This document shows, piece by piece, positions 54,669-62,023 of a stretch of 64,000 nt of DNA. Every line of letters starts with the position of its first letter. The first letter of the stretch is position 1. The position numbers and the translations under genes are program-made. Under the pieces are notes generated by a model. The model saw nothing but the letters and a program-made list of their open reading frames with translations. It did not search any database and was not told the DNA's origin. The DNA comes from Actinopolymorpha cephalotaxi (GTDB taxonomy: Bacteria; Actinomycetota; Actinomycetes; Propionibacteriales; Actinopolymorphaceae), in the NCBI RefSeq assembly GCF_013408535.1, contig NZ_JACBZA010000001.1, positions 4,052,850-4,116,849 of the forward strand, written 5' to 3'.

Positions 54669-56603
54669 TCACTGCCGCAGCGACGCACCCGCACTGGGTC
54701 GAGGCCGAAGATCGTCCACTGTGTCCCTGTCGTCGCTGCCGTCCCTGCCGTCCCTGACCGGGCCCACCGCCGGAGTCACCGTCCGCGGGCCGGTCGCACC
54801 GCCCCGAACGACGGGGCCGCCCAACGCGACGACCTTGCCCGCCGCGGGAGCCTGCTTTGCCGCGGGTGCGGCGGTCGTCGCGGGAGCCTGCTGGGCCGCG
54901 GATGCGACGGTCGTCGCGGGAGCCTGCTGGGCCGCGGATGTGACGGTCGTCGCGGGAGCCTGCTGGGCCGCGGGTACGGCGGTCGTCGCGGGTACTGCGA
55001 TCTCCGTGGGTGGGGCAGGCGCCTGCCGAGCGGCGGCGTCGTACTCACGTACGCCGAGGGAAGGGGACCCGTCGCCGGCCGGGCGGTCGCCGTCGGAAGC
55101 GTGGATGGAGTCCGTGCCGGGCGCGTCGACGCCTCCGTAGGTGTGCAGCAGCTTCACGCGGTACATCGCCTGGTCGGCCGTACGCAGCAACTCGTCCACG
55201 CTGCTCGTCCCGGCCGTGGACGCGCCGAGCCCGATGCTGACCGCGACCCGGACCTCCCGCTGACCGAACCGGACCGGGCGGCGGACGTCGGCGGCCAGCC
55301 GGCGCGCCAGGCCGGCCGCCTCCTGCTCGGTCGTGTCGCGCAGCGCGAGGACGAACTCGTCGCCGCCGACCCGCGCCACCACGTCGTGCTTGCGGACGTG
55401 GGCACGCAGCCGGCGCGCCACCTCGACCAGCACCACGTCACCGACCTCGTGGCCGTACTGGTCGTTGATGTACTTGAACCGGTCGATGTCGCAGAACAGC
55501 ACGCACACGTCGCGGCGCTCGGCGACCAGCTGGTGCAGCCGGGACCGCAGCTCGGCGCGGTTGGACAGGCCCGTAAGCGGGTCGTGGGCGGCGAGGTGGG
55601 CCAGCTGCTCCTCACGGTCGTGGCGTTCGCTGACGTCCTCGAGGTGGACGAGCTTGAAGTCGGGTACGCCGGTGGCGTCGGCCACCACCGAGCAGTTGGT
55701 GGACACCCAGACCACCCGGCCGTCGCGCCGCACCATCCGCAGATCGCCGCGGTAGGTCCGGCGGGCGTTCGACCACAGGTGCCGGTCCTTCGGATGGGTG
55801 ACCTCGGCCAGCCCGAGCCGGCGCAGCTCCGGGCCGGAATAGTCGAGCATCTGGCACAGCGCGGCGTTCACCCGGCGCAGCGCACCCTCGTCCGCGGCGG
55901 CCAGGCTGACCACGGCCATCCCACTCGGCGCGCTCTCGAAGACCTGCCGGAAGCTCTCCTCGCTGACCTGCAGGGCCCGGTGCTCCTGCTCCAGCCGCTC
56001 CATCGTGGTCAGCACCTCGGAGTGCAGCCGGGCGTTGTCGACGGCGACGGCGGCCTGGGCGGCGAACATCTCCAGCAGCTCCCGCTGCAGCTCGCCGGGG
56101 ACCCGGCCGTCCGTGGGCAGGTCGACGCTGAGGACGCCGACGAGTTCACCGTCAGGTGCGTACAAGGGGGCGACCAGCGCGTCCTCGGGGTGCCAGGCTC
56201 CCGGTGTCTCCGCCGCGCTCGCGTCGCCGGAGACCCACACCGGCACCTCCGACGGCACCTCCACCCCGTGCGGAACGAACCGCAGCGTGCCCCAGGGCAC
56301 GGCGGTGGCGAGCAGACTCTCCCACGCGTCACGCGGGCCGCTCTGACCTTCCAGCGCCGCGCGGACGTCGGGCGGACCGGCAACCGCCGCCACCCGCAGG
56401 CTGTCGTCGTGGACGACGTTGATGGCGGCCACCCCGAACCCGAGGCTGCTCACCACGCTGTCCACCAGGAACTGAAGGGTCGCGGACAGGTCACGAGCGG
56501 AGCTGAGCTCCCGGCTGACCCGATGCAGCATCCTGAACGCGTCGAGTCGTTGCCGCAGGCCGTGTTCCTCGTCCACAGCGCCCCCACGCGGTCGTTCGAT
56601 CAC
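54669..56603 (-). CDS. GAF-PAS-GGDEF diguanylate cyclase
   Basis: 644 aa, cytosolic. GAF-like sensor about 25-195, PAS about 213-330, GGDEF about 335-500 with the active motif GGDEF at 413-417. An RxxD inhibition site (RKHD 404-407) lies five residues before it, so both synthesis of cyclic di-GMP and feedback control should be retained. No EAL domain. The C-terminal 140 residues are low complexity with a 12-residue repeat (AAQQAPATTVTS type). It is 16 bases from the hydrolase start. Confidence 0.92.
   Translation of the reverse strand: MIERPRGGAVDEEHGLRQRLDAFRMLHRVSRELSSARDLSATLQFLVDSVVSSLGFGVAAINVVHDDSLRVAAVAGPPDVRAALEGQSGPRDAWESLLATAVPWGTLRFVPHGVEVPSEVPVWVSGDASAAETPGAWHPEDALVAPLYAPDGELVGVLSVDLPTDGRVPGELQRELLEMFAAQAAVAVDNARLHSEVLTTMERLEQEHRALQVSEESFRQVFESAPSGMAVVSLAAADEGALRRVNAALCQMLDYSGPELRRLGLAEVTHPKDRHLWSNARRTYRGDLRMVRRDGRVVWVSTNCSVVADATGVPDFKLVHLEDVSERHDREEQLAHLAAHDPLTGLSNRAELRSRLHQLVAERRDVCVLFCDIDRFKYINDQYGHEVGDVVLVEVARRLRAHVRKHDVVARVGGDEFVLALRDTTEQEAAGLARRLAADVRRPVRFGQREVRVAVSIGLGASTAGTSSVDELLRTADQAMYRVKLLHTYGGVDAPGTDSIHASDGDRPAGDGSPSLGVREYDAAARQAPAPPTEIAVPATTAVPAAQQAPATTVTSAAQQAPATTVASAAQQAPATTAAPAAKQAPAAGKVVALGGPVVRGGATGPRTVTPAVGPVRDGRDGSDDRDTVDDLRPRPSAGASLRQ
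54846..54989 (-). repeat. 36-bp tandem repeat in the GGDEF gene
   Basis: Four copies (starting 54846, 54882, 54918, 54954) with first bases GGGAGCCTGCT. They encode the in-frame repeat AAQQAPATTV plus two residues in the disordered tail. Confidence 0.9.
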
Positions 56604-56998
56604 TGGAGGGAGCCTAGCCTGATCCGATCACGTCGGCTCGTACGCAGTGTCCGCGATGTCCGCGATGTCGCGAGGTGGGCCACCCCCGTCGCGGCCCACC
56701 CACGGCCCCGCTGCTCCCCGTTGCCGGTGCTTGGTGCTGCTGCCTATTGCTTTGGTGCTGGTCCGGGGACGCCCCGGCCGACCCGGCCATCCCTGCGTCC
56801 CCGGACCGTGAGGCCCCCTGGCTCCGGCGCGCTGCTCGCGCGTGCACGCGGGCCGCACCCCTCGACCGGCCCGCGTGCCGCGCCGTCGCCCCCCGACGAC
56901 TGCCCCGCTGCAGATGGTTCGAGGCACGCGCGGAAGCGGATTGGGCGAAAGCCGGGAGAAGTACGAAAAGGTTTCCAGGCCAGGTCCGGGGCGCTTCC
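56604..56998. repeat. Non-coding region with three strong hairpins
   Basis: About 395 bases without a gene. Perfect inverted repeats: GGTGGGCC/GGCCCACC (56674-56681, 56693-56700); GTCCGGGGACGC/GCGTCCCCGGAC (56761-56772, 56795-56806); GCACGCGGGCCG/CGGCCCGCGTGC (56844-56855, 56867-56878). The one nearest the anti-sigma gene is probably its terminator. Confidence 0.7.
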
Positions 56999-57742
56999 CT
57001 AGCGAGTGAGCCGGCCGCGCAGTACCGACTTTCCGGAGTGCGCCGGATTGCCGTCGTACGGCTCGGCGGAGACGTCGATCCCCGCGAACCTGCCGACGTC
57101 CATGCCGGATGGCACGGCCAGGGTCGTGACCTGGCCGGGTTCGAGGGTGCCCATCGGCTGCATGGTGGTGGTGCCGGGGACGAAGGCCCACACCTCGTAG
57201 TAGCCCTTCACCGGCGGGAGGTCGTGCGCGTCGATCCGCAGGCTGAGCCGGTTGTCGTGGCGGACCAGCTCCGCCGAACCACCGGCACGGGACGCCGCCT
57301 CGCCGACGGGCCGGATCGCGGTGGAGGCGACCAGTTGCGGCGCGGGCGGCTCCTGGGCGCGGGCGTAGATGCCGAGAGCGGCGACCGCGCCGACGACCAG
57401 CCCGGCGGCAGCCGAACCGGCGGCGAGCACCAGGCCGCGGCGGCGACCGGCCCAGCCGGTCCTCGCCGCTCGCCGCGGTCGCGGCTGCTCCGCCGGGGCG
57501 GTCGCGTCCGGCGTCTCCGGCGTACCGGCGTGGATCTCAGCGGCGATGGCCTCCCACACCCGCTCCGGCGGCTGCTCGGTCTCGGCCTCGGGAGGCGCCT
57601 CCCGGCCGAGGCCGACCACCGTACGGAGGGAGTCGAGCTCGTCCCGGCAGGAGGCGCAGCGCCCGAGGTGCGCGCCGGTCTCGTCGTCGACGGACTCGCC
57701 GAGTGCCAGCAGCGTGAGCAGCTCACGGTCGACGTGCAGCAC
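56999..57742 (-). CDS. Anti-sigma factor, RskA/zinc-finger type
   Basis: 247 aa from the GTG at 57742 (VLHVDRELLTLLALGES) with GGAGG upstream. The N-terminal ZAS motif HxxxCxxC is at His25, Cys29, Cys32 (AHLGRCASC) and binds the sigma factor. One transmembrane helix (LVLAAGSAAAGLVVGAVAAL) is followed by an outer RskA domain with GYYEVWAFVPG. The start lies 20 bases inside the sigma gene, so the two are translationally coupled. Cleavage-driven release of sigma is known of the family and inferred here. Confidence 0.9.
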   Translation of the reverse strand: MLHVDRELLTLLALGESVDDETGAHLGRCASCRDELDSLRTVVGLGREAPPEAETEQPPERVWEAIAAEIHAGTPETPDATAPAEQPRPRRAARTGWAGRRRGLVLAAGSAAAGLVVGAVAALGIYARAQEPPAPQLVASTAIRPVGEAASRAGGSAELVRHDNRLSLRIDAHDLPPVKGYYEVWAFVPGTTTMQPMGTLEPGQVTTLAVPSGMDVGRFAGIDVSAEPYDGNPAHSGKSVLRGRLTR

Positions 57743-58343
57743 GATCCACCTCCTCCCAGTGCTCCCGCAGGCGTTCGATCCCGCGTCGCAGGTGCGACTT
57801 GACGGTGCCGAGCGGCAGGCCGGTCCGGCTGGCGATCTGGGTGTGGGTGAGATCGTCGTAGAACGCGAGTCGCACCACCATGCGCTGCTCGTCGCCGAGC
57901 CGCGCGAGGGAGTCGGCGACCACCAGCCGGTCCAGCACCCGGTCGGCATGGGCGTCGTTGCCGTCGTACGCGGAGGCCGGAGCGGTCGCCGTCACCGCCT
58001 GCAACGTACGCCGCTCCCGGTGCAGCACCCGCAGCCGGTCGGCGAGCTGGCGACGGGCGATCCCGAGCAGCCAGGGCCCGAGCCGCCCCTGGGCGGGGTC
58101 GAAGGTGCCGCGGCCCTTCCAGGCCGCGACGAACGTGGCCTGGGTCAGGTCGTCGGCGTCCACCTCTGCCGGGAGGGTGCGGATGCCGAGCCGCCAGACC
58201 ATTCCGCCCCACCGGCTGTAGGCCTCGCGCAGGGCGGACTCGTCGCCGGCGACGAACCGCGCCGCGAGCTCGGCCTCGCCGCGGTCCGGCCCGCCGTGGT
58301 CGGGCCCGTCGCGGTCGGACTGGACGGCGCGGTCACCGCTCAT
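57723..58343 (-). CDS. ECF-type RNA polymerase sigma factor
   Basis: 206 aa from the ATG at 58343. Region 2 is seen as WRLGIRTLPAEVDADDLTQA followed by FVAAWKGRGTFD. Region 4 is LTHTQIASRTGLPLGTVKSH ending LRRGIERLREHWEEV. It overlaps the sortase stop (ATGA) and the anti-sigma start. This is an extracytoplasmic-function sigma factor of the SigK/RskA-linked kind. Target promoters are unknown; the DUF4397 and sortase genes of the same operon are natural candidates. Confidence 0.92.
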   Translation of the reverse strand: MSGDRAVQSDRDGPDHGGPDRGEAELAARFVAGDESALREAYSRWGGMVWRLGIRTLPAEVDADDLTQATFVAAWKGRGTFDPAQGRLGPWLLGIARRQLADRLRVLHRERRTLQAVTATAPASAYDGNDAHADRVLDRLVVADSLARLGDEQRMVVRLAFYDDLTHTQIASRTGLPLGTVKSHLRRGIERLREHWEEVDRAARRP

Positions 58344-59158
58344 CGGCGTACTTCCACCGTGGTGAGAACGACGTTGCCGCGGTAGTGCCGGGCCACCGGG
58401 TCGAACTGTGCGCAGGTGATCAGCCGCAGGACGGGCGGGCCGGTACGGGCGAAGATCCGCTCCACCGGCAGGTCGGTCTTCACGAACTCCTCGCGGTCGG
58501 TCACCTCGAAGGTGCGGCTGCGGTCGTCGGCGCCCACGATCGTGACCCTCGCACCCGGCCGCAGCTCGCCGAGGCGGGCGAACGGTCCCGCACCGCCGCG
58601 CAGGGTGTCCACGTGACCGCCGATCACCACCGCTCCCGTCGGGGACTCGAGGCCGGGCCCGAACTCGTACCACCCTACTTTCCCGGGAGTTCTGGGAATC
58701 TCCATCTCACCGGTGCGATCGTCCACGCCCACCCGGACGACCCGGGCGTCGACACCCACCGGGGCGGCCCGGACACGGACCGGCGCGACCCGCGCGGTGG
58801 CAGCGGCCTCCGGCACGGCGGCCGGACGGGTGGCCCGGACGCCCGGCGCTCCGGCCGGGCGGGCAGCGTCCGGGGAGGGGGTGCCGGTCGCCACCTGGCC
58901 TGCGGCGTCGGCACTCGTTCGGCTCTGCCCACCGGAGGCGGAACACGACCACAGGCCGAGCGCGACCAGCAGGCAGCACACACCGGCGACCAGCAGGGGC
59001 GCCGGCCCGGGACGGGATCGGTGTCGCGACCTTCCCACGCCTGGTTCGGGCCTTTCTGTGTGATCACCACGGCCGGGGACCGGCCGGGGCTGGGAGTCCT
59101 GAGCGGAACCTGCGGGCCCCGCAGGTTCCGGCCGGAGGCGGCGGGACCCGGCCCGCAC
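58340..59158 (-). CDS. Class F sortase
   Basis: 272 aa actinobacterial sortase. Charged cytoplasmic start, one transmembrane helix (about 53-70), a Pro/Ala stalk and the sortase barrel from about 140. Catalytic residues seen: His182 in GGHVD, Cys249 in LITC, Arg260 in RHYRGN. It anchors proteins to the cell wall or links pilin-like subunits. Start uncertain: GTG at 59158 is used; an internal GTG (GVGRSRHR) is possible. It sits between the DUF4397 protein, its likely substrate, and the sigma factor. Confidence 0.87.
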   Translation of the reverse strand: MRAGSRRLRPEPAGPAGSAQDSQPRPVPGRGDHTERPEPGVGRSRHRSRPGPAPLLVAGVCCLLVALGLWSCSASGGQSRTSADAAGQVATGTPSPDAARPAGAPGVRATRPAAVPEAAATARVAPVRVRAAPVGVDARVVRVGVDDRTGEMEIPRTPGKVGWYEFGPGLESPTGAVVIGGHVDTLRGGAGPFARLGELRPGARVTIVGADDRSRTFEVTDREEFVKTDLPVERIFARTGPPVLRLITCAQFDPVARHYRGNVVLTTVEVRR

Positions 59159-59188
59159 CGGCCAGGTCCCGCCGCCCTCATGTGCCGA

Positions 59189-60019
59189 CTACCGGCGCGC
59201 CCGCACCAGTCGGACGGTCCCGCCGCCCAGCAGCACCAGGGCCAGCGCCCCGGCAAGACCCGCGGCGACCGGGAGCGTGCCCGGACCGGCGGTCTGCGCC
59301 GGCGTGCCGAACCCGGCCGGGACGCCGTGCGGCGCCGAGTGCAGACCGGAGATCGTCTGTGTCACCAGCGTCAGGTCCTTCTTCTCCGCCGAGCCGACGG
59401 CGTAGACGATCGTCGAGGTGCCCTCGGCCAGGTTCAGGTCGGCCGGGCCGATCGCCACCGTGTCGGTGCCCGCGAGCACCACGTCGGCCTTGATCGTGCC
59501 CGCCGGCAGGTCGGCCTTGGCTTCCTTCGGGTTCACCAGGTCGGAGAACGCCACCTTGCCGTTCGCCCGCACGTCCACGGCCGGGGCCGCGGCGTCGTGG
59601 CGTACGACCAGGCGGGCGTGGCCCGCGCCGAGCTTGCTCACGTCGTTGACGTACGGCGTCAACGTGGGCTTGCCGTCGGCGTCCAGGTGGGCGACGACGC
59701 TGATGTTCTTCCGGGCCGGGACCGTGACGCCGTTGGCCTCGACGATCGCGTCGGCGTTCCCGTCGGTGGCGTCACCGGCCACCACCTTGAGGTCGTGCTT
59801 GCCCGCCGGCAGGTCCAGCGGGCCGGCGACCGTCCCGGGCTTGAAGTCGTCCAGGGCACGCTTCCCGTCGACGTACACGTCGACCGTGGCACCCGGGATG
59901 CCGTGCACGACCGAGACTTTCGAGGTCTCGGCGGCGTGTGCGGGGGTCCCCCACCCCAGGGCCGCGAGCGCGGCCGAACCAGCCAGAGCGGCGGCGAGCC
60001 GACTCCTTCTCATGGTCAC
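59189..60019 (-). CDS. DUF4397-containing surface protein with C-terminal anchor
   Basis: 276 aa. Signal peptide (MTMRRSRLAAALAGSAALAAL, cleavage near AHA-AE) followed by two DUF4397 units (SVVHGIPGATVDVYVDGKRA and ARLVVRHDAAAPAVDVRANG). The C-terminus has an LPVAAG-like segment, a hydrophobic helix and RLVRARR: the layout of a sortase substrate although the motif is not a textbook LPxTG. First gene of the sortase-sigma-antisigma operon. Confidence 0.85.
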   Translation of the reverse strand: MTMRRSRLAAALAGSAALAALGWGTPAHAAETSKVSVVHGIPGATVDVYVDGKRALDDFKPGTVAGPLDLPAGKHDLKVVAGDATDGNADAIVEANGVTVPARKNISVVAHLDADGKPTLTPYVNDVSKLGAGHARLVVRHDAAAPAVDVRANGKVAFSDLVNPKEAKADLPAGTIKADVVLAGTDTVAIGPADLNLAEGTSTIVYAVGSAEKKDLTLVTQTISGLHSAPHGVPAGFGTPAQTAGPGTLPVAAGLAGALALVLLGGGTVRLVRARR

Positions 60020-60133
60020 TCCTTCGTGCCGTGGATCGGTTTCCCTCTCCTACGTCCACGGGAGCGACGGCGGATGCAGTCCGGGGCAGGTAATCGTTGC
60101 GGACCCGGCCCCGGGGCCCCGGAATCCGGCGGG

Positions 60134-61123
60134 TCAGTCGTTCCAGCGCGCCGGCTCGGGTTCGCGGGTCCGCGCCCGCGAGCCCGCCACACTGGCCACG
60201 CTGGTCACGGTGAGCGTGGCCGCGATGAACGCCAGCGACGCCACGATCCCGATGTGCGGCAGGTGGAGCGGGCCGAGATCGTTCAGCCCCTCGCTCTCCA
60301 TCGCCTCCAGGATCAGCTTCACGCCGATGAAGCCGAGGACGACAGCCAGGCCGTAGCTGAGGTAGATCAGCCGGTCGAGCAGGCCGCCGAGCAGGAAGTA
60401 CAGCTGGCGCAGTCCCATCAGCGCGAACGCGTTGGCGGTGAACACCAGGAACCCCGCCTGGGTCAGGCCGAAGATCGCGGGGATCGAGTCGAGCGCGAAC
60501 ACGACGTTCGCGGCCCCGATGGCGAGGACGACCACCACCATCGGGGTGAACATCCGGCGGCCGTCGACCCGGGTGGTCAGCTTCGACCCGTCGTACTCCC
60601 CGGAGGTGGGTACGACCCGCCGCATCAGCCGGACCATCCGGCTGTCGTGGAAGTCGTTCTCCTCCTCCTCGCCCTGCACCGCCAGCTTGATCGCGGTGTA
60701 GATCAGCAGCGCGCCGAAGATGTAGAACACCCACTCGAACGCGTTCACGGCGGCGGTGCCGGCGGCGATGAACGCCGCGCGCAGGACCAGGGAGATCGCG
60801 ATCCCGATGAGCAGGACCTTGTGCTGGCTGACGGCGGGTACGGCGAACCGGGACAGCAGGATGACGAAGACGAACAGGTTGTCCACGCTGAGGCTGTACT
60901 CGGTGATGTAGCCGGCGAGGAACTCACCCGCCGGCCGGGACCCCGCGGTGAGCAGCAGGCCGAGACAGAACGCGCCGGCGAGACCGACGTACAGCAGGAC
61001 CCACAGGGTCGCCTCGCGCATGCTCACCGTGTGCGGCCGGCGGTCGGCCCAGACCAGGTCGGCGACGATGATCGCGGTGATCCCGAGAACGGTGACCACC
61101 CAGATCCACAACGGCACGTGCAC
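60134..61123 (-). CDS. TerC-family membrane protein (manganese exporter type)
   Basis: 329 aa with about eight or nine transmembrane helices. Family features: acidic residues in membrane segments (YITEYSLSVDNLFVFVILLS, then VFALDSIPAIFGLT). TerC proteins of this class export Mn2+ or help metalate exoenzymes. GTG start at 61123 with GGAGG eight bases upstream. The preceding leader is a predicted manganese riboswitch whose last stem masks this ribosome-binding site, so expression should rise with Mn2+. Confidence 0.9.
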   Translation of the reverse strand: MHVPLWIWVVTVLGITAIIVADLVWADRRPHTVSMREATLWVLLYVGLAGAFCLGLLLTAGSRPAGEFLAGYITEYSLSVDNLFVFVILLSRFAVPAVSQHKVLLIGIAISLVLRAAFIAAGTAAVNAFEWVFYIFGALLIYTAIKLAVQGEEEENDFHDSRMVRLMRRVVPTSGEYDGSKLTTRVDGRRMFTPMVVVVLAIGAANVVFALDSIPAIFGLTQAGFLVFTANAFALMGLRQLYFLLGGLLDRLIYLSYGLAVVLGFIGVKLILEAMESEGLNDLGPLHLPHIGIVASLAFIAATLTVTSVASVAGSRARTREPEPARWND

Positions 61124-61265
61124 GCAACACCTCCGGCGATGGACGGACGTCTACGCCGGAGGTCTCCTCCGCCCGGGCGCGCCGCGTCCTGGACCGGTGG
61201 CCCCGGGCCCGTCGTGGACGAGCCGTGATGACGACACCACCGCGTGGGAGTACTCCCCTCCAACT
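61124..61265 (-). promoter_or_regulatory. yybP-ykoY manganese riboswitch upstream of terC
   Basis: The leader carries the hallmark blocks of this aptamer: GGGGAGTACTCCC, then CGTCATCACGG, and further GGAGGAGACCTCCGGCG. A perfect 10-bp pairing between ACCTCCGGCG (61154-61163) and CGCCGGAGGT (61128-61137) would sequester the Shine-Dalgarno of terC when ligand is absent. The translational control model follows from the pairing. Family from recognised motifs, no covariance search. Confidence 0.8.
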
Positions 61266-61273
61266 CAGCGAGC

Positions 61274-61279
61274 AGTGTA
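61274..61279 (-). promoter_or_regulatory. -10 box for the terC riboswitch transcript
   Basis: TACACT on the minus strand, placing the start near 61267, a few bases before the aptamer. No convincing -35 box. Confidence 0.5.
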
Positions 61280-61306
61280 GTGGCGACTCCCCGAACTCGG
61301 ATGAGC

Positions 61307-61372
61307 CCGAACGAGTACCGAACCAGTGCCGAACCAGTGCCGAACCAGTGCCGAGCGAGTCCCGAGCGAGTG
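61307..61372. repeat. Six 11-bp tandem repeats between terC and hsp20
   Basis: Units begin at 61307, 61318, 61329, 61340, 61351 and 61362. Consensus CCGAACCAGTG, with CCGAGCGAGTS in the last two. The period is close to one DNA helical turn. Confidence 0.9.
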
Positions 61373-61391
61373 CCGTCCCCGCGAGGCGCGC

Positions 61392-61420
61392 TTGACGCCT
61401 TCCGGGACGCGCGCTAAATA
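61392..61420 (+). promoter_or_regulatory. Predicted hsp20 promoter
   Basis: TTGACG (61392-61397), a 17-base spacer and TAAATA (61415-61420). The HAIR operator begins nine bases downstream of the -10 box, suitable for repression. Confidence 0.6.
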
Positions 61421-61428
61421 AGGAGCTA

Positions 61429-61449
61429 GTTGAGTCGAGCGGACTCAAG
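61429..61449 (+). promoter_or_regulatory. HAIR operator (HspR-binding inverted repeat)
   Basis: GTTGAGT-N7-ACTCAAG, differing in one base from the HAIR consensus CTTGAGT-N7-ACTCAAG. It overlaps the predicted transcription start of hsp20. HspR itself is not in the window. Confidence 0.85.
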
Positions 61450-61525
61450 CTAGTTGTTGCGAGACAGATCAGATAGACGAGACAGATCAGGATCGTAGGT
61501 TTCTGAACGCTTTCTGGGAGTCACG

Positions 61526-61948
61526 ATGTTGATGCGTACCGACCCGTTCCGGGAGCTCGACCGTCTCAGCCAGCAGTTGCTGACCTCCGCGGCCCGGCCG
61601 ACAGCCGTCCCCATCGACGCCTACCGCGAGGGCGACACGTTCTACGTTCACTTCGACCTCCCCGGCGTACGCGTCGAGGACGTCGATCTCACCGTCGAAC
61701 GCAACGTCCTCACCGTGCGCGCCGAGCGGCACGGCCCGCAGGGCGAGGAGGTGGAGACGCTGGTGGCCGAGCGGCCGCAGGGCACCTTCACCAGGCAGCT
61801 GTTCCTCGGCGACACGCTGGACACCGACCGGATGGAAGCCGACTACGAAGCCGGCGTACTCACCGTGAAGCTGCCGGTCGCCGAGCAGGCCAAGCCGCGC
61901 AAGGTGCAGATCAGCGGCGCCACCGAGCGCCAGAAGATCAGCGCCTGA
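61526..61948 (+). CDS. Hsp20/alpha-crystallin family small heat shock protein
   Basis: 140 aa. N-terminal helix MLMRTDPFRELDRLSQQL, then alpha-crystallin domain from about residue 25 (DAYREGDTFYVHFDLPGVRV, GVLTVKLPVAEQAKPRKVQI). The C-terminal I-x-I/V region is represented by VQI. It binds unfolding proteins. ATG at 61526 with GGGAG five bases upstream. Expression is expected to be heat-inducible by release of HspR from the HAIR site upstream. Confidence 0.92.
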   Translation: MLMRTDPFRELDRLSQQLLTSAARPTAVPIDAYREGDTFYVHFDLPGVRVEDVDLTVERNVLTVRAERHGPQGEEVETLVAERPQGTFTRQLFLGDTLDTDRMEADYEAGVLTVKLPVAEQAKPRKVQISGATERQKISA

Positions 61949-62023
61949 CGCGACCACTTCGAAGCAGGATCCCCTGGGCGGGTCGGCCGAGAACGCCGGC
62001 CCGCCCCTGGGAGCATCGGCGGT

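Noticed and set aside
57369-58385. Forward open frame across the sigma/anti-sigma genes
   Set aside because: Antisense shadow; the minus-strand genes have clear domains, overlaps and ribosome-binding sites.
59189-60019. DUF4397 protein considered as canonical LPxTG substrate
   Set aside because: The motif reads LPVAAG, not LPxTG; only a candidate substrate is claimed.
61307-61372. 11-bp repeats considered as plasmid iterons or a replication origin
   Set aside because: No rep gene or dnaA boxes nearby; position between two divergent promoters fits regulation or slippage better.
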